Assembly (NCBI RefSeq): GCF_001411555.2
Contig: NC_049911.1
Span: forward strand, 4,216,001-4,280,000
Length of the DNA: 64,000 nt
Direction: 5' to 3'
DNA from: Juglans regia
Taxonomy: Eukaryota; Streptophyta; Magnoliopsida; Fagales; Juglandaceae
The first letter of the stretch is position 1; each line of letters opens with the position of its first letter. Below the pieces are notes generated by a model that saw nothing but the letters and a program-made list of their open reading frames with translations, had not been told where the DNA came from and did not search any database. Shown here one piece after another: positions 35,692 through 48,303 of the stretch. Both the position numbers and the translations under genes were made by a program.

Positions 35692-38104
35692 ACGAGACTC
35701 TAGCCAGCCATTGTGTTCTTGATCTTTGGTAAGATATTTGTAAACCATTTCTCGACCACTATAAGTTTTTATTCTTTAAATATTGTTTATTGCGAAAAAA
35801 GCACTCTATAAAATTTTGATATGATCTATGTGATATTATGTAAAATATAATATTATCATATCAATGCGATGAATATTCTTGTCTTCTATATGTTGATTCA
35901 ATTTTAAATATTTCTTTCTCATTCAATACAATTAAGTAAAGAAATGAAGCATCCCTAAAAGATCGCTCTAAATCAATAATTTTATTGAAATTTGAGTATT
36001 TCATAAAAAAATATCCGTTGATTCTATGAGGTAGTTTAAGAGAGTAATACGTGTATCAGAAGACCGTGATGATTAAATACAAAAACTTGTGATGATTAAA
36101 TACACCTGAAGTTGTACAATTGAAATTCTGTAAAGAAATAAAAGCTCCCAATGATGATATAATTGAAATGAAACATATAACATATTCATGTTTCAAATGT
36201 GCTCTCGCAGTAGCAATATCAAGTGCGAATATTTACTAAGTATTTGAACTAATATCTATTTTACTAGTGGCTAAATAAAACGATCTGTCAATAAAAAATC
36301 ACCAGTCTCGTCAAATCAGTTCTATTCCATTCCCTGAAGTGAATGACATTTTCATCAAAGAATTATGTGGTTAAGGACGTGGACTTGATTATAAAAAAAA
36401 TAAAACAAAAAACAAAAATAAAAACAAAAACAAAACAAAACTATCTAGATCATAGACAGTGTACTCAATATTTCTCAAAGAAATGTGCTTCATACCACTA
36501 GAAGTGGAACTATACCATAATAAAGCAAGATGAAAATAAAGACTTACAGAATAAGTCTTTAAAAAAATATGAAGCTAAATATCAATAGTTTGGTATGAAA
36601 TGACATTGGTTACGTACTTGTTATACGTCCAAACATTTAGTAAACCTATATCAAGCATCTATGAAGAAAAAAGAAAAATGGGTCAAAATGACTTTTCCTA
36701 ACCACAAAAATTCAGCAGATTATATAACTTATTTTGATAATCTAAATATGATGGTCCTAAATCTTCTCGATATTTATGATCTCTTTGTAGACCCAAACAG
36801 AAGAAATTCAAAGAGGATGATATTGAGCTCCTGAAGAGCTAAGTTTACATTGCTATCTTCCAAATCTCATGAAGAGAAAATAATATTTTAATTAGTAATA
36901 CATATGACCATGACAATTAATTTTATTTCTTTCTATATTATGTTTGAGTCGTTATCTCTTAATACATCATGTTATACTTTCTTTTGCATTAATAAAGTTT
37001 TGTATATATTTTTGTTTATAAAGAGGCTAATTCTATTAATGCATTGATGAATTCTAAGATGATTTGTAAATATATGTGAATGACAGACAGTTAAACAAGC
37101 ACAATTCTTAAGGATAAGAAATATTTCCAATATTTGACATTATATAAAGTCAACGTCAATACAATATCTAGGTCATCAAAACTAATTGAAGGCCCCAGAA
37201 GAGCCGACATCCTGTTGCAAAAAGGAATAAGATTTTGTATTGATGATGGTTTGTATTCTTCGAACTCTAGAAGAAATTTACTGAATTTTAAAAATATTTG
37301 TTATAATGGTTATCATGTTGAAACCAAGAATGAAAGCAGTGATGAATATCTTTAAATTAAAACAATAAATTTAGACTAGAAGCTCATATTTGAGAAACTG
37401 TTATCTTTCTCTTTTGGGTTATATTATACAACATTAAAAATCATTGAATCACATGTTGTAATGCACCAAAAGTGCTCTAATCTAAAAATCTTTATGCTTT
37501 GGCATAATCGTCTTGGTTATTCGGGATCAATCATGATGTGTCGAATAATTGAGAACTCATATGAACATCCTTTAAAGAACCAGAAGAATCTTTTATCAAG
37601 TAATTATCCATGTGTAACATATTCCAAACGAAAGCTAATTGTCAGAATATCTCATTCCAAGGTAATTATTAAATCTCCATAATTTTTACAAAGAATTCAA
37701 TGAGATATATGTGGACCTATACATCCACCATGTGGATCATTTAGATTAATATATGCATAAATTAGATGGTCATATATTTGTCTACTTTTTACTCAAAATG
37801 TTGCATATGCTAGACTTCTTGTATAAATTATTAGATTACTGACTCAATTTTCTAATTATCCAATTTAGTCTATCCGATTGGATAATGTAGGATAATTAAA
37901 TTTAAAATTTTTATGATTATTGTATGTAAGTTAGGATTAATATTGAATATTTTGTTGCTCATATACATATTCATAATGGTTTAGTTGAATCATTTATTAA
38001 ATGTCTGTAATTAATTGCTAGACTATTACTTCTAAAAATAAAACTACTTATCTCTACTTGGAGAAATGCAATATTGACTGATGCATCATTATTTTGAATA
38101 AGAC
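35692..38104 (+). pseudogene. Copia gag to integrase region, degenerate
   Basis: Stops and frameshifts are frequent. Around 37134-37355 the pol start is readable (KVNVNTISRSSKLIEGPRRA ... LYSSNSRRNLLNFKNI). 37461-37682 encodes the GAG-pre-integrase block (LWHNRLGYSGSIMMCRIIEN). Integrase core words follow (CGPIHPP-like near 37710, a RLDN-like block near 37870). The frame is cut in the integrase at 38104 by the Harbinger element. It resumes after 48855 without loss of residues. Confidence 0.8.
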
Positions 38105-38119
38105 TAAGGGCAGGTTTGG

Positions 38120-39560
38120 GGCCGCGGACGAAACCCAGAATTCTTGTCCCATTTCAAGTCAGAGACGATATGAAATATCCAAACATAATGTTTCGTCCAA
38201 AACACAATCAAGAATTCTTGTCTCAGTTTCCTTTCACTGTTCATAGACATGACCAAACACAGAACCGGACAGTACCAGTTCTGAACACTGCATTAAAGTA
38301 CTTTTCCGTTTGGCATTAGATGTTTCGTCCCTCTTTCAACGACCCATTGAAGACGTTTGAATGAGAGTAACGTTTAGAAACTGCTGAGACGCTTCAAAAG
38401 TCTACCTGGTTTCCAGTTCGTCCTTCGCTCAGGTTTCACTCCATAGACTCGATTCCAGTTCCGGCATCACCCCGAGGTGGGATTTCTCCTTCATGCCCTA
38501 AATTGCAAGAATCATCTCCGCTACCTCCGAGCTGCCTTGTCTTCGTAAACTGTATTCACGCTGTTAAATCTCAATCGGTTCCCGTCAATAAGCTGTGCTC
38601 GAACCAGCTGGAGCCTCAAATCACTCCTGCACATGAGAATCTCTGCCTCTAATCTCTGCATTGGCAGTGCAATGTGTACCCCAACCCAGCGAATCTCTGC
38701 CCCTAAACCATAGCCCCTGTTCTGCATCCTTTCCACGAATAGAAGTGACCTCAATAGAGACCCGTGGGCAATCACGTTGTTCAAATCTGTACGAACCCCA
38801 TTCACTGTTTGAGTTCTTCGTCTGGTGCGGAAACTCTGCATAATGGTGTATAAAGTCCCAGTTTCCACTCCAACCGTCTTCACCCCAATGAACCGGTGCA
38901 AGTCTCGCAACGAAATCCCCAAACGTCGCAAGAGATGCCTCGCCGCTCATAAGTCCATCACCACGGGTCCCAAGACACGCTCCTACCAGGTAAATTTCCT
39001 TCGGTTTCTGAATTTATATGATATGTATGAGCTGTGATGGGTCGGTTAGAAAATCAGAGGAGGCATTATTTCACTTCGTTTAAATTTCGCTAAATTGCTT
39101 CAAATGCTCGCTTAAACTCGGGATTTATTTTTTTGCCCATTAACATGGTTGCTTAACTGAAATATGCTCTGCAACATATAGAGTGGGGCGAGGAATCCCA
39201 CTCCGAGAAAACCTTTGCAAAGGGCATGTATGCATTTCACACTAATGTGGTTTGAGATATGCTCTAGTGTTGAGGTATAATCTGATTAACATGCTTATTG
39301 TTTAGTTGGTTAACAGAAGATTCACGTATGATGCATTGGGATTTCAGAGAGACATGGGAACTATAGAGTCTGCAATAAGGGACTTATCTGTTCGATTTAA
39401 ACATGTCAATAGAGAAATTAACTTCATACCTTATTTTCTTGATATGGGGCTAAGGGCGTTTCAACTTTCAAGAGTGTGTACTGATAGATTTTTGCCACAA
39501 TAACTTGCGGTCTGATAGTATTTTAATATGAAGTTCTTAACATACAGTGATATCTACACC
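38120..39560 (+). other. Left part of Harbinger: GC-richer leader-like region
   Basis: Between 38330 and 38990 the base composition rises well above the AT-rich surroundings, and a good donor (CTACCAG|GTAAATTT) follows at about 38989. This looks like a transcribed 5' exon or a captured host sequence, perhaps the promoter side of the transposase transcript. A plus-strand frame at 39306-39503 follows an acceptor-like TTAACAG. I recognise no domain in either. Near the left end, words around AGAATTCTTGTC occur twice (38140 and 38212). Confidence 0.35.
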
Positions 39561-40363
39561 CCAGACTAAAATCGATAACAGCCAAAGGTATTTTAATGCA
39601 GTCTGAGAACCAATGGTTGGGAACATGGATGCATTTGGCAGATTGCATCCAAGTGAGTTCATTGGATTTCTGGGCTAGCTATCTATCTAGCTTTCCATCC
39701 CTCCTATTGTAGATTTCTGATCCAGATGTCATATGTGCTAGTGCTGCAGCCGATGGTAAAGATAGATAGTTGTCATTCTTCGTATATAGGTTGTGTTTGA
39801 TGGGACCAAACATAACTCATCTCAAACTACTCTTTGATAAGAATCATTACTTTTTAAAAAATGATTTACACAATATTTTTTACAACACTTTACACAACAA
39901 TGCTTTAAATTAGGAGTATTTTTGTAAAATACCTTATAAAAGTAATATTATTTTACAAAAATATCTTTGTTTTATAACATTATTATGCAATGTATTGTAT
40001 AATGTGTTGTGTGTATATCATACAAAGTGACACCACTTTCTTGCAAGCGCTGCAAGATTTCTAAATCATTTCTTCATTTTCCTCCCCAAAGTACACTCCA
40101 CCCAATATGGTAGGATTACAGAACTAGATTTAGTTTTTTTCGACATACACCAGGTTACTCATTTATCCATCAGAAACAATGTTTTCTACTATCAAACCAA
40201 AAAATATCCACATTGAGAAAATCCACAAACAATGTCGATCCAATTCTCCACCAAACTTATGATTAACCATCTCAGAGAATCAATTCTCAGTCCCGGCCTC
40301 CTGAAAGGAGAAAAGGAATTCATAATAAGCACACAAGTTTCTTCTTTAAAGTTGAACATGTTG
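39561..40363. other. Harbinger interior, no recognised feature
   Basis: AT-rich with CATCTCAAACTACTC-like words near 39810 that resemble a decayed MITE. I see no coding block. Confidence 0.35.
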
Positions 40364-40364
40364 A

Positions 40365-41332
40365 ACATTATAGTGGTGCCGAGGTTTGGAAAAGTAGTAA
40401 TGGGAAAGTAGTTGAACATGTTGCACTACTAAGAACACACCCCAAAAAATTCATATGGAACTTAGTGAGACTGAAAGTTACAATGATCTCTTCATCTTTC
40501 AAAATAACATCACACCTACTTTAGGATCTTGGAAAACAAATTTTTCTGTAGGTAGGCAGGAACAGTATCTCCCAAATGGCCATCATATATGGCAAACAGC
40601 CCTAATTCATGTCTCTTAATCTGCATGAATTTAGCAACATGATAATCCTCCATCGGATGATTAGCCTTCCCTTTTACTAGGCTGAAACCATACTTTATTA
40701 CCCCGTCATGGCTTCTTCCTTTACCAGAGCTAGATGAGGAACGCACTCCTACAAGCTACATAACAAAATTATGAATAACAAAGACCACAATATAAATCTA
40801 GCATGGCTTAGATGCAATTATAAGGCACGGAAGCAAACAAATGGTAGTTTGCAATTTTCAAACCATTTATACAGCAGCAGGAAGAAAATTAAACACTTTA
40901 TTACTATTCATGCTTGCAAAACCACATCATCACAAACAAATAAAGCACTGAAAGTTATCAACATGGGGACCTTTTCTGTGACCTATCAAGATGGGAAATT
41001 GGTTCTTTGTTTTTCCTCCAATTCCATCTTTATTTATTTTTTTATACTTCTTTCTTTACCCCCTTCTTTTGTGGTCTTCAAGGCTCTGTGTTGTGTGCTG
41101 TTTGAGGGATGGGGAGGGACGAAAGAGGGGCACCATAAGTATAAGATCCTCCACCTCATCCACCCCACCTTGCTACTTCGGAAATAATATGGGAAGCCTT
41201 GCTACTCTGAAAACATGCAGTTGGTTCAATTCAGCGCATCAGGCTGTCCTAAAATACGTGGCTTAATAGTGCAACATGTTCACTTTACACAACATTATAG
41301 TGGGGCCGAGGTTTGGAAAAGTAGTAATGGGA
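40365..41332. repeat. Rearranged repeat pair flanking the PP2C exon
   Basis: A 42-bp sequence including GCCGAGGTTTGGAAAAGTAG occurs at 40365-40406 and 41291-41332 in direct orientation. The adjoining word GAACATGTTGCACTA is at 40413-40427, and its inverse (TAGTGCAACATGTTC) at 41266-41280. The PP2C exon lies between the two copies. Confidence 0.7.
40520..40748 (-). pseudogene. Captured exon of a host protein phosphatase 2C
   Basis: PP2Cs are Mn/Mg-dependent Ser/Thr phosphatases. The minus-strand exon has a normal acceptor (TTGTAG|GAGTGCG) and donor (CTAAA|GTAGGT), and about 76 stop-free codons. They include GKGRSHDGVIKYGFSLVKGK, MEDYHVAKF and GLFAIYDGHLGD, the N-terminal metal-binding PP2C motif (DGH). 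No further PP2C exon is found within the element. The fragment is therefore a single captured exon, as in Pack-type transposons, and is not a working phosphatase. Confidence 0.88.
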
Positions 41333-42148
41333 ATCCATGTGCTTGTAAGCTGCTGCATGCAAACACTCTGCTGGAAACTGCTTCAATATTCTGGGAGACA
41401 TAAAAAAAAATAAGCATAATCTGGATCAACCAGCCATCAGATGCTTGGGTTTTTTTTTTGGTTTGAAGACTACTGGCGTTAAAAACCAATAGACTACATC
41501 CGTATATTTCTAACTTGCAACAATTGCCTTTAATTTCTTGATACTTTTAAATTCCAGGAAAACTTGCAACACTTGCCTTTCATTTCATATTTTAGTTAGG
41601 TGTATGGCTTATACCAGAAAATATGTTTGCATATTACTAAGGTCATGTACACATATATTAGCAAACATTGTACAAAATAAAATAGGAATTTTAGTAATTT
41701 TCCAGACAAATAGATGCCTGGGTTTTTTGTTTTACTACAAACATTTCTATATAATTGTTGATACATGAATTATATTACCGAAGAAGGTCTCGCGCTTTTG
41801 CCCTGAGATGGAGGTCTAACTTATACCATTTCTTGATGTAGCGTTACTATTTACGCTCAACATCCAGGTCATCCTCTCATAAGGTACGAATGTAGTCGCT
41901 TCATTCCATATTTTAGCATAATAACCAAGTTTTGTACCTTCTCTCTTCGATTGTTTTTTCATACTTACTTGACGATAGATTTCATATTACTACAATTTCC
42001 TGTCATTATTTCCCAACTTCCTTAGTTCATAAACATGTCATTGTGTGTTCACCATGTAATGGTGAATTGGAACAAACCCAATATGGGGTGTTTGATATCT
42101 CACTTCATGTGCAATCAGTGGTTTCATTTGAGCATATATTAGATTTAT
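41333..42148. other. Harbinger spacer upstream of ORF1
   Basis: AT-rich, with only short frames. It presumably contains the promoter and leader of the ORF1 gene. Confidence 0.4.
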
Positions 42149-43203
42149 ATGGAGAATGAGACAATCGATTCGACCCGGGATGCAAGCTTATGGGCAGATG
42201 GATTTGAGGTTATACTTATAGACATGTTGTACGAAGATACCCTGATGGGTAGCCTGAGGGGAGGGAGGATCACGAACAGTGATCATGTAAGGCTTGCTGA
42301 AAGGTTGTCTGCAGTAGGGCCAAGAAAATTTAATTCTGATCAAGTTAAAGGCAAACTAGCTCGTCTCAAACGCAGACAACAGGAATTTACGGATCTTATG
42401 AAGCAAACTGGATTGGGGTGGGACCCAGAAAGGAAGGCACCAGTAGCTAGTGAAGAACACTGGGCGAATGCCCTTCAGGTACTACAATCTATTTAAGTCA
42501 CTTTCAAATGCTTCAACTACTATATACATGAGTCGATATATTCAATAATGTGCTTTGATGTTATTTGTTTATTCTAACCACTTTGTTGGGCCCTTAGGTT
42601 AGACCAGCATGGAAGAATTTCAAGACGATGGGATGCGCAAAGTATGAACAACTTTGCGCAATATTTGGCTATTTTGTGGCGACTGGTACAATGCATAGGG
42701 CTTCGACAGATCCGGCCCCAGACAGTGACGATGGGCGCTTGCTTGATGAAGAGATGGGGAATCGTGGGACACCCCTCGCAGATGATCATCTCGACCCCTC
42801 GATGGATCCCCAGGTTCAACCGAGACCATTCTCCGCCTCCTACGCCAGCGGGTCTCATAGACGACAGAGGGGAGGGCCCACCCAAGACGCATCCATTCAC
42901 TAGCAAATGAGCGAGACCCTCGATGCTATCAGACGCAGTTTCGACGCTAGAGAGAAGGCAGCATTGGAATCGATCGAGTATACAAGGTTGAAGAAGCGCA
43001 GTAAAGGCGACACTAGCATGGAGTCATCTGGGGCGTTTGATCTCCAAATGCATTGTATGAAATTGCTTGAAGAAGTTGAACCTCCCCTACCGCCCGAGCA
43101 ATTTAACAAGGCATTTGACCGATTGTTGAGCACAAAAGTCCAGAGATCGTTTGTGTCAATCTCTGATACTCGCAGAAGTCAGTGGGCTTGGAGTTTGAAC
43201 TGA
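42149..43203 (+). pseudogene. Harbinger ORF1: Myb/SANT-like DNA-binding protein, one stop
   Basis: In PIF/Harbinger elements a Myb-like protein partners the transposase and binds DNA. Exon 1 is 42149-42478 (110 codons, CTTCAG|GTACTA). Exon 2 is 42598-43203 (CCCTTAG|GTTAGA). The Myb/SANT-like domain fills exon 1 (LWADGFEVILIDMLYEDTL ... KLARLKRRQQEF ... GLGWDPERK) and runs into exon 2 (RPAWKNFKTMGCAKYEQLC). A single TAG at 42901-42903 (codon 212) interrupts an otherwise open frame. The same frame continues QMSETLDAIRR to a TGA at 43201-43203. CAG to TAG is the simplest explanation. The Asp/Pro-rich middle and helical C-terminus are typical of these proteins. Confidence 0.88.
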
Positions 43204-43611
43204 TCGGTCATGGCGGATGATTAGTTTCGGTTATGAAGGCCTAACTATTGTTTTCTTTATTTAAATTAGTTTATTTGCGGGACGTTTTTGTTTTTTCAAT
43301 TGGTTGAGGGATGAGCGATTCCAAATGCCTTTGTATTTGAGTACGTTTAGTTTGTTAATTAGCATTGAACTTTATTGTTTTTCCCTGCACTTTGTGATAT
43401 TATATTTCATGATGAATTTATGTTACATGCTTATTGTGATTATGCTGGTTATGATATCTACATACTTGAGCATGATGTATTTGAATGTGACATAATTCCA
43501 AAATGTTCCGGCCTTCATATATGTATAAGCATGAACAACATCAATTTTCATTAGTAAGATACTAATATACTGTTTTTTGTTTTTGGAATCACAAGCAATC
43601 CGTTACGCATA

Positions 43612-45110
43612 ATGGAAACCAATAGTAGTTCGGAAGAAGCCCAATCGATGGAGACAAACAGCGAGATGGAGGACACATGCTCAAGTACGTCTCAGAGGAG
43701 CGAGGCGGATGATGGAATCTACCCATCTCATTCGAGTGGAGATGAATCCGCAACGCAAGAGGTGAACATCGTGTACATGATGTTCATGGCATCACAGTTG
43801 TCTGGAGGTCGAGTTCGTATGCCCGAACACAATGTTGGCCTACGAGGGGATCAATATATTCAAGCAGTCTTAAGTGGTAACCCCAAAACTTGCAAAACAA
43901 TGTTTCGAATGGAGGTGCAAGCCTTCCGTTATGTTTGTGACCTTTTACGAGACTCATTAATTATGGACCGTACGGAGAGAGTGTCTGTCGAGGAATCAGT
44001 AGGAATATTTTGCCTTCTTGTTGGGCATGCACAGGGTCAACGAATCGTTGGGGACCGATTCCAACATTCAAGCGAGACAATTAACCGCCATGTGAAGACT
44101 GTGATGCGGGCACTACATCAGCTTGGGAGGACAGTGATTAGGCACACTGAGAGTGATGGGGTCCATCCTTACATTACGGAGAACCCCCAAAATTATCCAT
44201 GGTTTGAGGTATGAACTTTTCTATATATGCCTTATGGTTATCATTTTATTGTGCACGTATATTTTATATGATAATTGTTATGTAGAAATGTCTTGGTGCT
44301 ATGGACGGCACAATGATTAACGCCCGAGCACCATCTAGGCTGAGTAATGCATATAGAAATCATCATGGTCAAATCGCCCAAAATGTACTATGCCTATGCG
44401 ACTTCAATATGAAGTTCACGTATGTATATACTGGCTGGGAGGGTACAACACATGATGCAAGAGTATTCCTGGATGCCTTGAGTCGACGTCGGAATCAATT
44501 CCCATGGCCACCCGAAGGTAAACATTGTACTTTATATATTAGTTAGGTTATTTTAATTATAAAATAACGTAGAACATAATTTGAAAAAGCAGTTGTCTTT
44601 TTCAGGTTGTGCCTTGATTTCATATTAACTTTTGCAGGCTATTATTACCTTGTCGATTCCGCATTTCCATGCATTGAGAAATTTATGCCTCCATATTCGC
44701 GAGAGAGGTATCATCGGTCTGATCGTTATAGCGGTCGTCAATTCCGAGGATATAAAGATTATTTCAACTTCCGACATTCGTCGCTGCGCAACATTATTGA
44801 ACGTACATTTGTGTTATTAAATAATCGATTTCAAATATTGAGTGCGATGCCTCGCTATCGCCCTACGAGGCAAGGGATGCTTGTTACCGCATGTTGTACG
44901 CTGCACAACCTTATTAGAACGGTAACGCCAAATGATGAGTTCATTCAGGCAGCATTGGCGCTTTAGTTTAGTGAAGAAAATATGACTGGGAACGATGAGG
45001 CAGGCGAGCCCTCTGAAGTGGTTGACATGTCCCATGAGTCAGCCGGAGCTATGGCAGCACAGAAAGATGCGATTGCGATCCCCATGTGGGAAGATAGGTT
45101 TGGAGCATGA
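43612..45110 (+). pseudogene. PIF/Harbinger DDE transposase (ALP1-like), one stop
   Basis: Exons 43612-44208, 44286-44517 and 44638-45110 (GT-AG, phases agree) give 433 codons. An acidic Ser/Glu-rich N-terminus is followed by a helix-turn-helix region (about residues 95-170; FRYVCDLLRDS, SSETINRHVK). The DDE domain follows: Asp206 in GAMDGT, Asp257 in TTHDARVF, LVDSAFP at 281-287, and Glu331 in IERTF. All three catalytic acids are kept. A TAG at 44964-44966 (codon 386) removes the last 48 codons; the frame continues FSEENMTGNDEAG to TGA at 45108-45110. The DDE core lies upstream of the stop. It resembles the transposase family from which the host protein ALP1 derives. Confidence 0.92.
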
Positions 45111-45743
45111 ACGTGTACAAGTTTATTTTAAAACACTTTATGATTTGGTCTTCACTTAGGTAATGACAACTATTGGGAATGTTAATGCTTTGGATTGATT
45201 TACATTTTCCATTGTTTGCAAACTTATCAATTGCGGGTGACCAAATTTGACGGCCTATAGTAAATTGTAAATAAACAATATATGAGGCTATAATATGATA
45301 TATAAAAAACAATATATCATTTTATATATTATGATATATGTATATTTTCATACTAATAAAATAACACCAGATATTCATATAATATATGTATAATAACCTA
45401 GTTTATTGTTTTTTTCCCAATAATTGACGTTGCCAACGTTCAGCATATTTATATATATAAAGATAATGGCATAAAAGAGCACATATGTTCAGCATGAGAA
45501 CAGAATAAAGTGTCAGTCGATAACAACCGTTCGGTTTACATTTGACACTATTGTGTGCAGGGAAATGTTTAAGGTAACATTAACTGACTTACATTATCAT
45601 TAAGTTTATACATTTTAACATGACATAATAAGGCAATAAATAAAACTCAAGATATGATCAACGCACATTTGTACTTCATCTTCATTGTTTGAAACTTGCT
45701 ATCCTTTTTTTTTTTTTTGTTCAGCCGCTAATCTTTGACTTCT

Positions 45744-46004
45744 CTATTCTGCTAATTGCAACGTTCGCTCACAACAAACTGGTAGAGAGATTGAAGCATC
45801 AACCCATTGAAAAAATTCGCACTGGTTTTTTGCCTTATAGTATTGACAATTAAAAAAACGCCTCCCAAAACTGATGGGCTTGGCCGACATCCGCAGTTTG
45901 CATGGCATGCCACAATAACATTGTGGTATTCGTCCCACTAGCAGCTCCTCTTGTAGCCTGATAGGATCGGTTGAATTTATGGACACACTGCTTCTAGTTG
46001 CCAT
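45744..46004 (-). CDS. GRF-type zinc-finger protein inside the Harbinger element
   Basis: An intact 86-codon frame runs from ATG at 46004 to TAG at 45744. It contains one zf-GRF domain: CYCGMPC (Cys29, 31, 35), FGRRFFNC (Cys53) and QCEFFQWVD (Cys62). GRF fingers bind single-stranded nucleic acid and occur in DNA-repair and transposon-linked proteins. It is convergent with the transposase, with stops about 630 bp apart. An acceptor-like TTCAAG ends 5 bp before the ATG, and a possible 5' exon with donor AACAAG|GTAAGT lies at 48304-48480, so it may be a spliced minus-strand gene of the transposon. Unlike ORF1 and the transposase it carries no stop. Confidence 0.8.
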   Translation of the reverse strand: MATRSSVSINSTDPIRLQEELLVGRIPQCYCGMPCKLRMSAKPISFGRRFFNCQYYKAKNQCEFFQWVDASISLPVCCERTLQLAE

Positions 46005-48303
46005 AGTTCTTGAACATAAAAGTTAAAACGAGAAAGTCAACAGGTTTGGAAGAAAATGGTTTTTCACATTCCTCCCAACATATGCATTCCAGCGGGTCTG
46101 TATGTAAGCAAAATCAAGAGATGAAAGAAAATGGTGGGCTACCTAGGTAGCCATCTGATCTTTATTTGAGTTTTTTGGCCTTCTATACTACTCAAGTGGC
46201 AAAAGCAGAGAAAGTGTTCTTCAATCGAAGGGTGTTACCGACATGAACTTGTGGGCTAGCTAGCTAGCTACCTAGTCTTTATTTTCCTCAAATTATCTTC
46301 CTTCAGATTAGTTAAGATAAAGAACAACATATATATTGCTATATGTATGTATTGTAACGTCGAGAGGATGCAGTTCAGTTAAGATTATTTTGGAAATTAT
46401 TTCTAATGGTATTACAAAGAAAGATTAACGTCGAGCGTATATATCATAATTAGCATGGGGAACAAATTATAAGTCTGTGTGAATTGGAGTACGATTATGC
46501 AGTTTGACATGTCATAAAACAACAACAAAAGGACATAAAAAATGGTTTAAAGTTAAAAAACTGCAAATAGATGCATGAGATATTATCACAGAAATCGCAA
46601 TGTGTTCGTAAATATGGTATTGTTTAAGATTCCGCAACATTAGGGACTTTTATTAATAATTGAAACGTAATTTTAGTGCCTAATTCAATTGGTATAGAAC
46701 TTCATCAAGCAATGCAATGCAATCCCATTGAAGTCCAATAGATACGTCAATCATCAAACGAACAATTGGATGAGAATACCATTTGTCAATATATATACTA
46801 ATTCTAATCGTATTTTAATGTTCATTGAACCCATCTTGAATACTTTTGCTGCTTGTTGGTACAGTTTTAGGGAGTATGGAGTAAGTTTCAGAGTAATTTG
46901 GTGAATGAAAGCATTCACCAAGAAGCCAAGAGACAAACAAGCACCGACTCAGCCCTAAGTAAAACACTGCTATATAATTAATTGCAACCTACATCTGGTT
47001 ATTTTTAACCCCGTAGATTGGTATATAATCCAATCTCTGAGTAGAAAACCAATACATCCCCGACGGCAGAATACCAATGGCCTTGAATGTGTGTAGGTGC
47101 AAATGTATGTATTTAATTAAAGCAACAAAAATGGAAAATAAGCAATCAAGAAAACACTGGGAGACGTAAGGAAGACCACAGCCGAAGTACATGCAAGACA
47201 AAAACAAATAGAAAATACAATGAATTGAGATACCCTGCAGGTTGATATGAAAGCAGTGAAGAGAATTTATGAAAACCAAAGAGGAGCAAAACTTTAATCT
47301 TTACTTTCGAGAATCTAAATTTCATGACAATAGAAAAGTAGCAAACATCTTGCACAGGTTCATCAAACTTTTGTAGACCAAAACAATCAACAGAGCCTCA
47401 TAAACCTAAAAAAACCATAACCTAAATGCCGATGTCAAGCAAACCAATTGCATCACAATTGACAGCCTAGAAAAAACATGCAACCCAAAACTGAAAAGAA
47501 ATTGATGGGTTTTTTGCACAGCATGGTCTAATGGAGCCAAAAAAATTTCGAATGCCTTAGTGCTTCAGACACTGCTTCAAGCACTAACTTGACACAGAGA
47601 AATCCATTGTTGCTAACGAGAAACATGTGGCAAACTCTATTTTTGGTAAAGACTAGCATAATAGAGTTTTCTAATTGTTTGCAGGGAAATCCCACTTGCT
47701 TAGCAGAGCTTCCCAGTGAACATACTTAACAACTTCCCTGAGAGGGTGTTTAAATAGGGCCGATATTACCGCAGATAAAATGGAAAGCAAATAAAGGATG
47801 GCACAACTCAGAAAACGCAAACTAAAAGCTCGGGAAAGTAAAATAAAAAAGGAACAGATACGCTGGTTCAAGTCCAGGAGAAAATCCAATAAACACCCAA
47901 AATAAATAAGTTGAATATCTGAGTTCATTGACCGAGTCCAATGAAGTGCCAGGCAAAAAGGGAATTTTAACAATTATACTACTGACCCGTAGGATATGTG
48001 ACACCTAATTTGGGAAATGGTGCGCGAACACAGACCAATTAAGCATCCGCCATTACAACCGGAACCCTAACATTTCGAGTATCCAATGTTCAAATTTCCA
48101 GTTGTTTAAGACGCTCAAGAAAGTATGTACAACAACAACATGTTCAAATCAGATGAGATCACACTGAGCTCCCAACAAGTGTTTGCATTAAATCCAATCA
48201 AATCAATGTTTCAACCGAGATTCGAATCAAATTCAGAAAACCCTAGTGGGTCGAGGACAAGAGATTTATAGCATTAGATCTAATCAAAAATAGGGGAACT
48301 TAC
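46005..48303 (-). other. Harbinger right-hand interior, probable intron of the GRF transcript
   Basis: No coding exon is recognised on either strand. If the GRF gene uses the donor at 48303, this whole stretch is an intron. AT-rich, with short unrelated frames. Confidence 0.3.

Noticed and set aside
38521..38950. Minus-strand proteins of 109 and 136 codons in the Harbinger left part
   Set aside because: Overlapping frames in a GC-richer block without recognised motifs. A plus-strand donor nearby suggests a leader exon instead.
42574..43133. Minus-strand frames of 77-110 codons
   Set aside because: They are shadows of the Harbinger ORF1 second exon.
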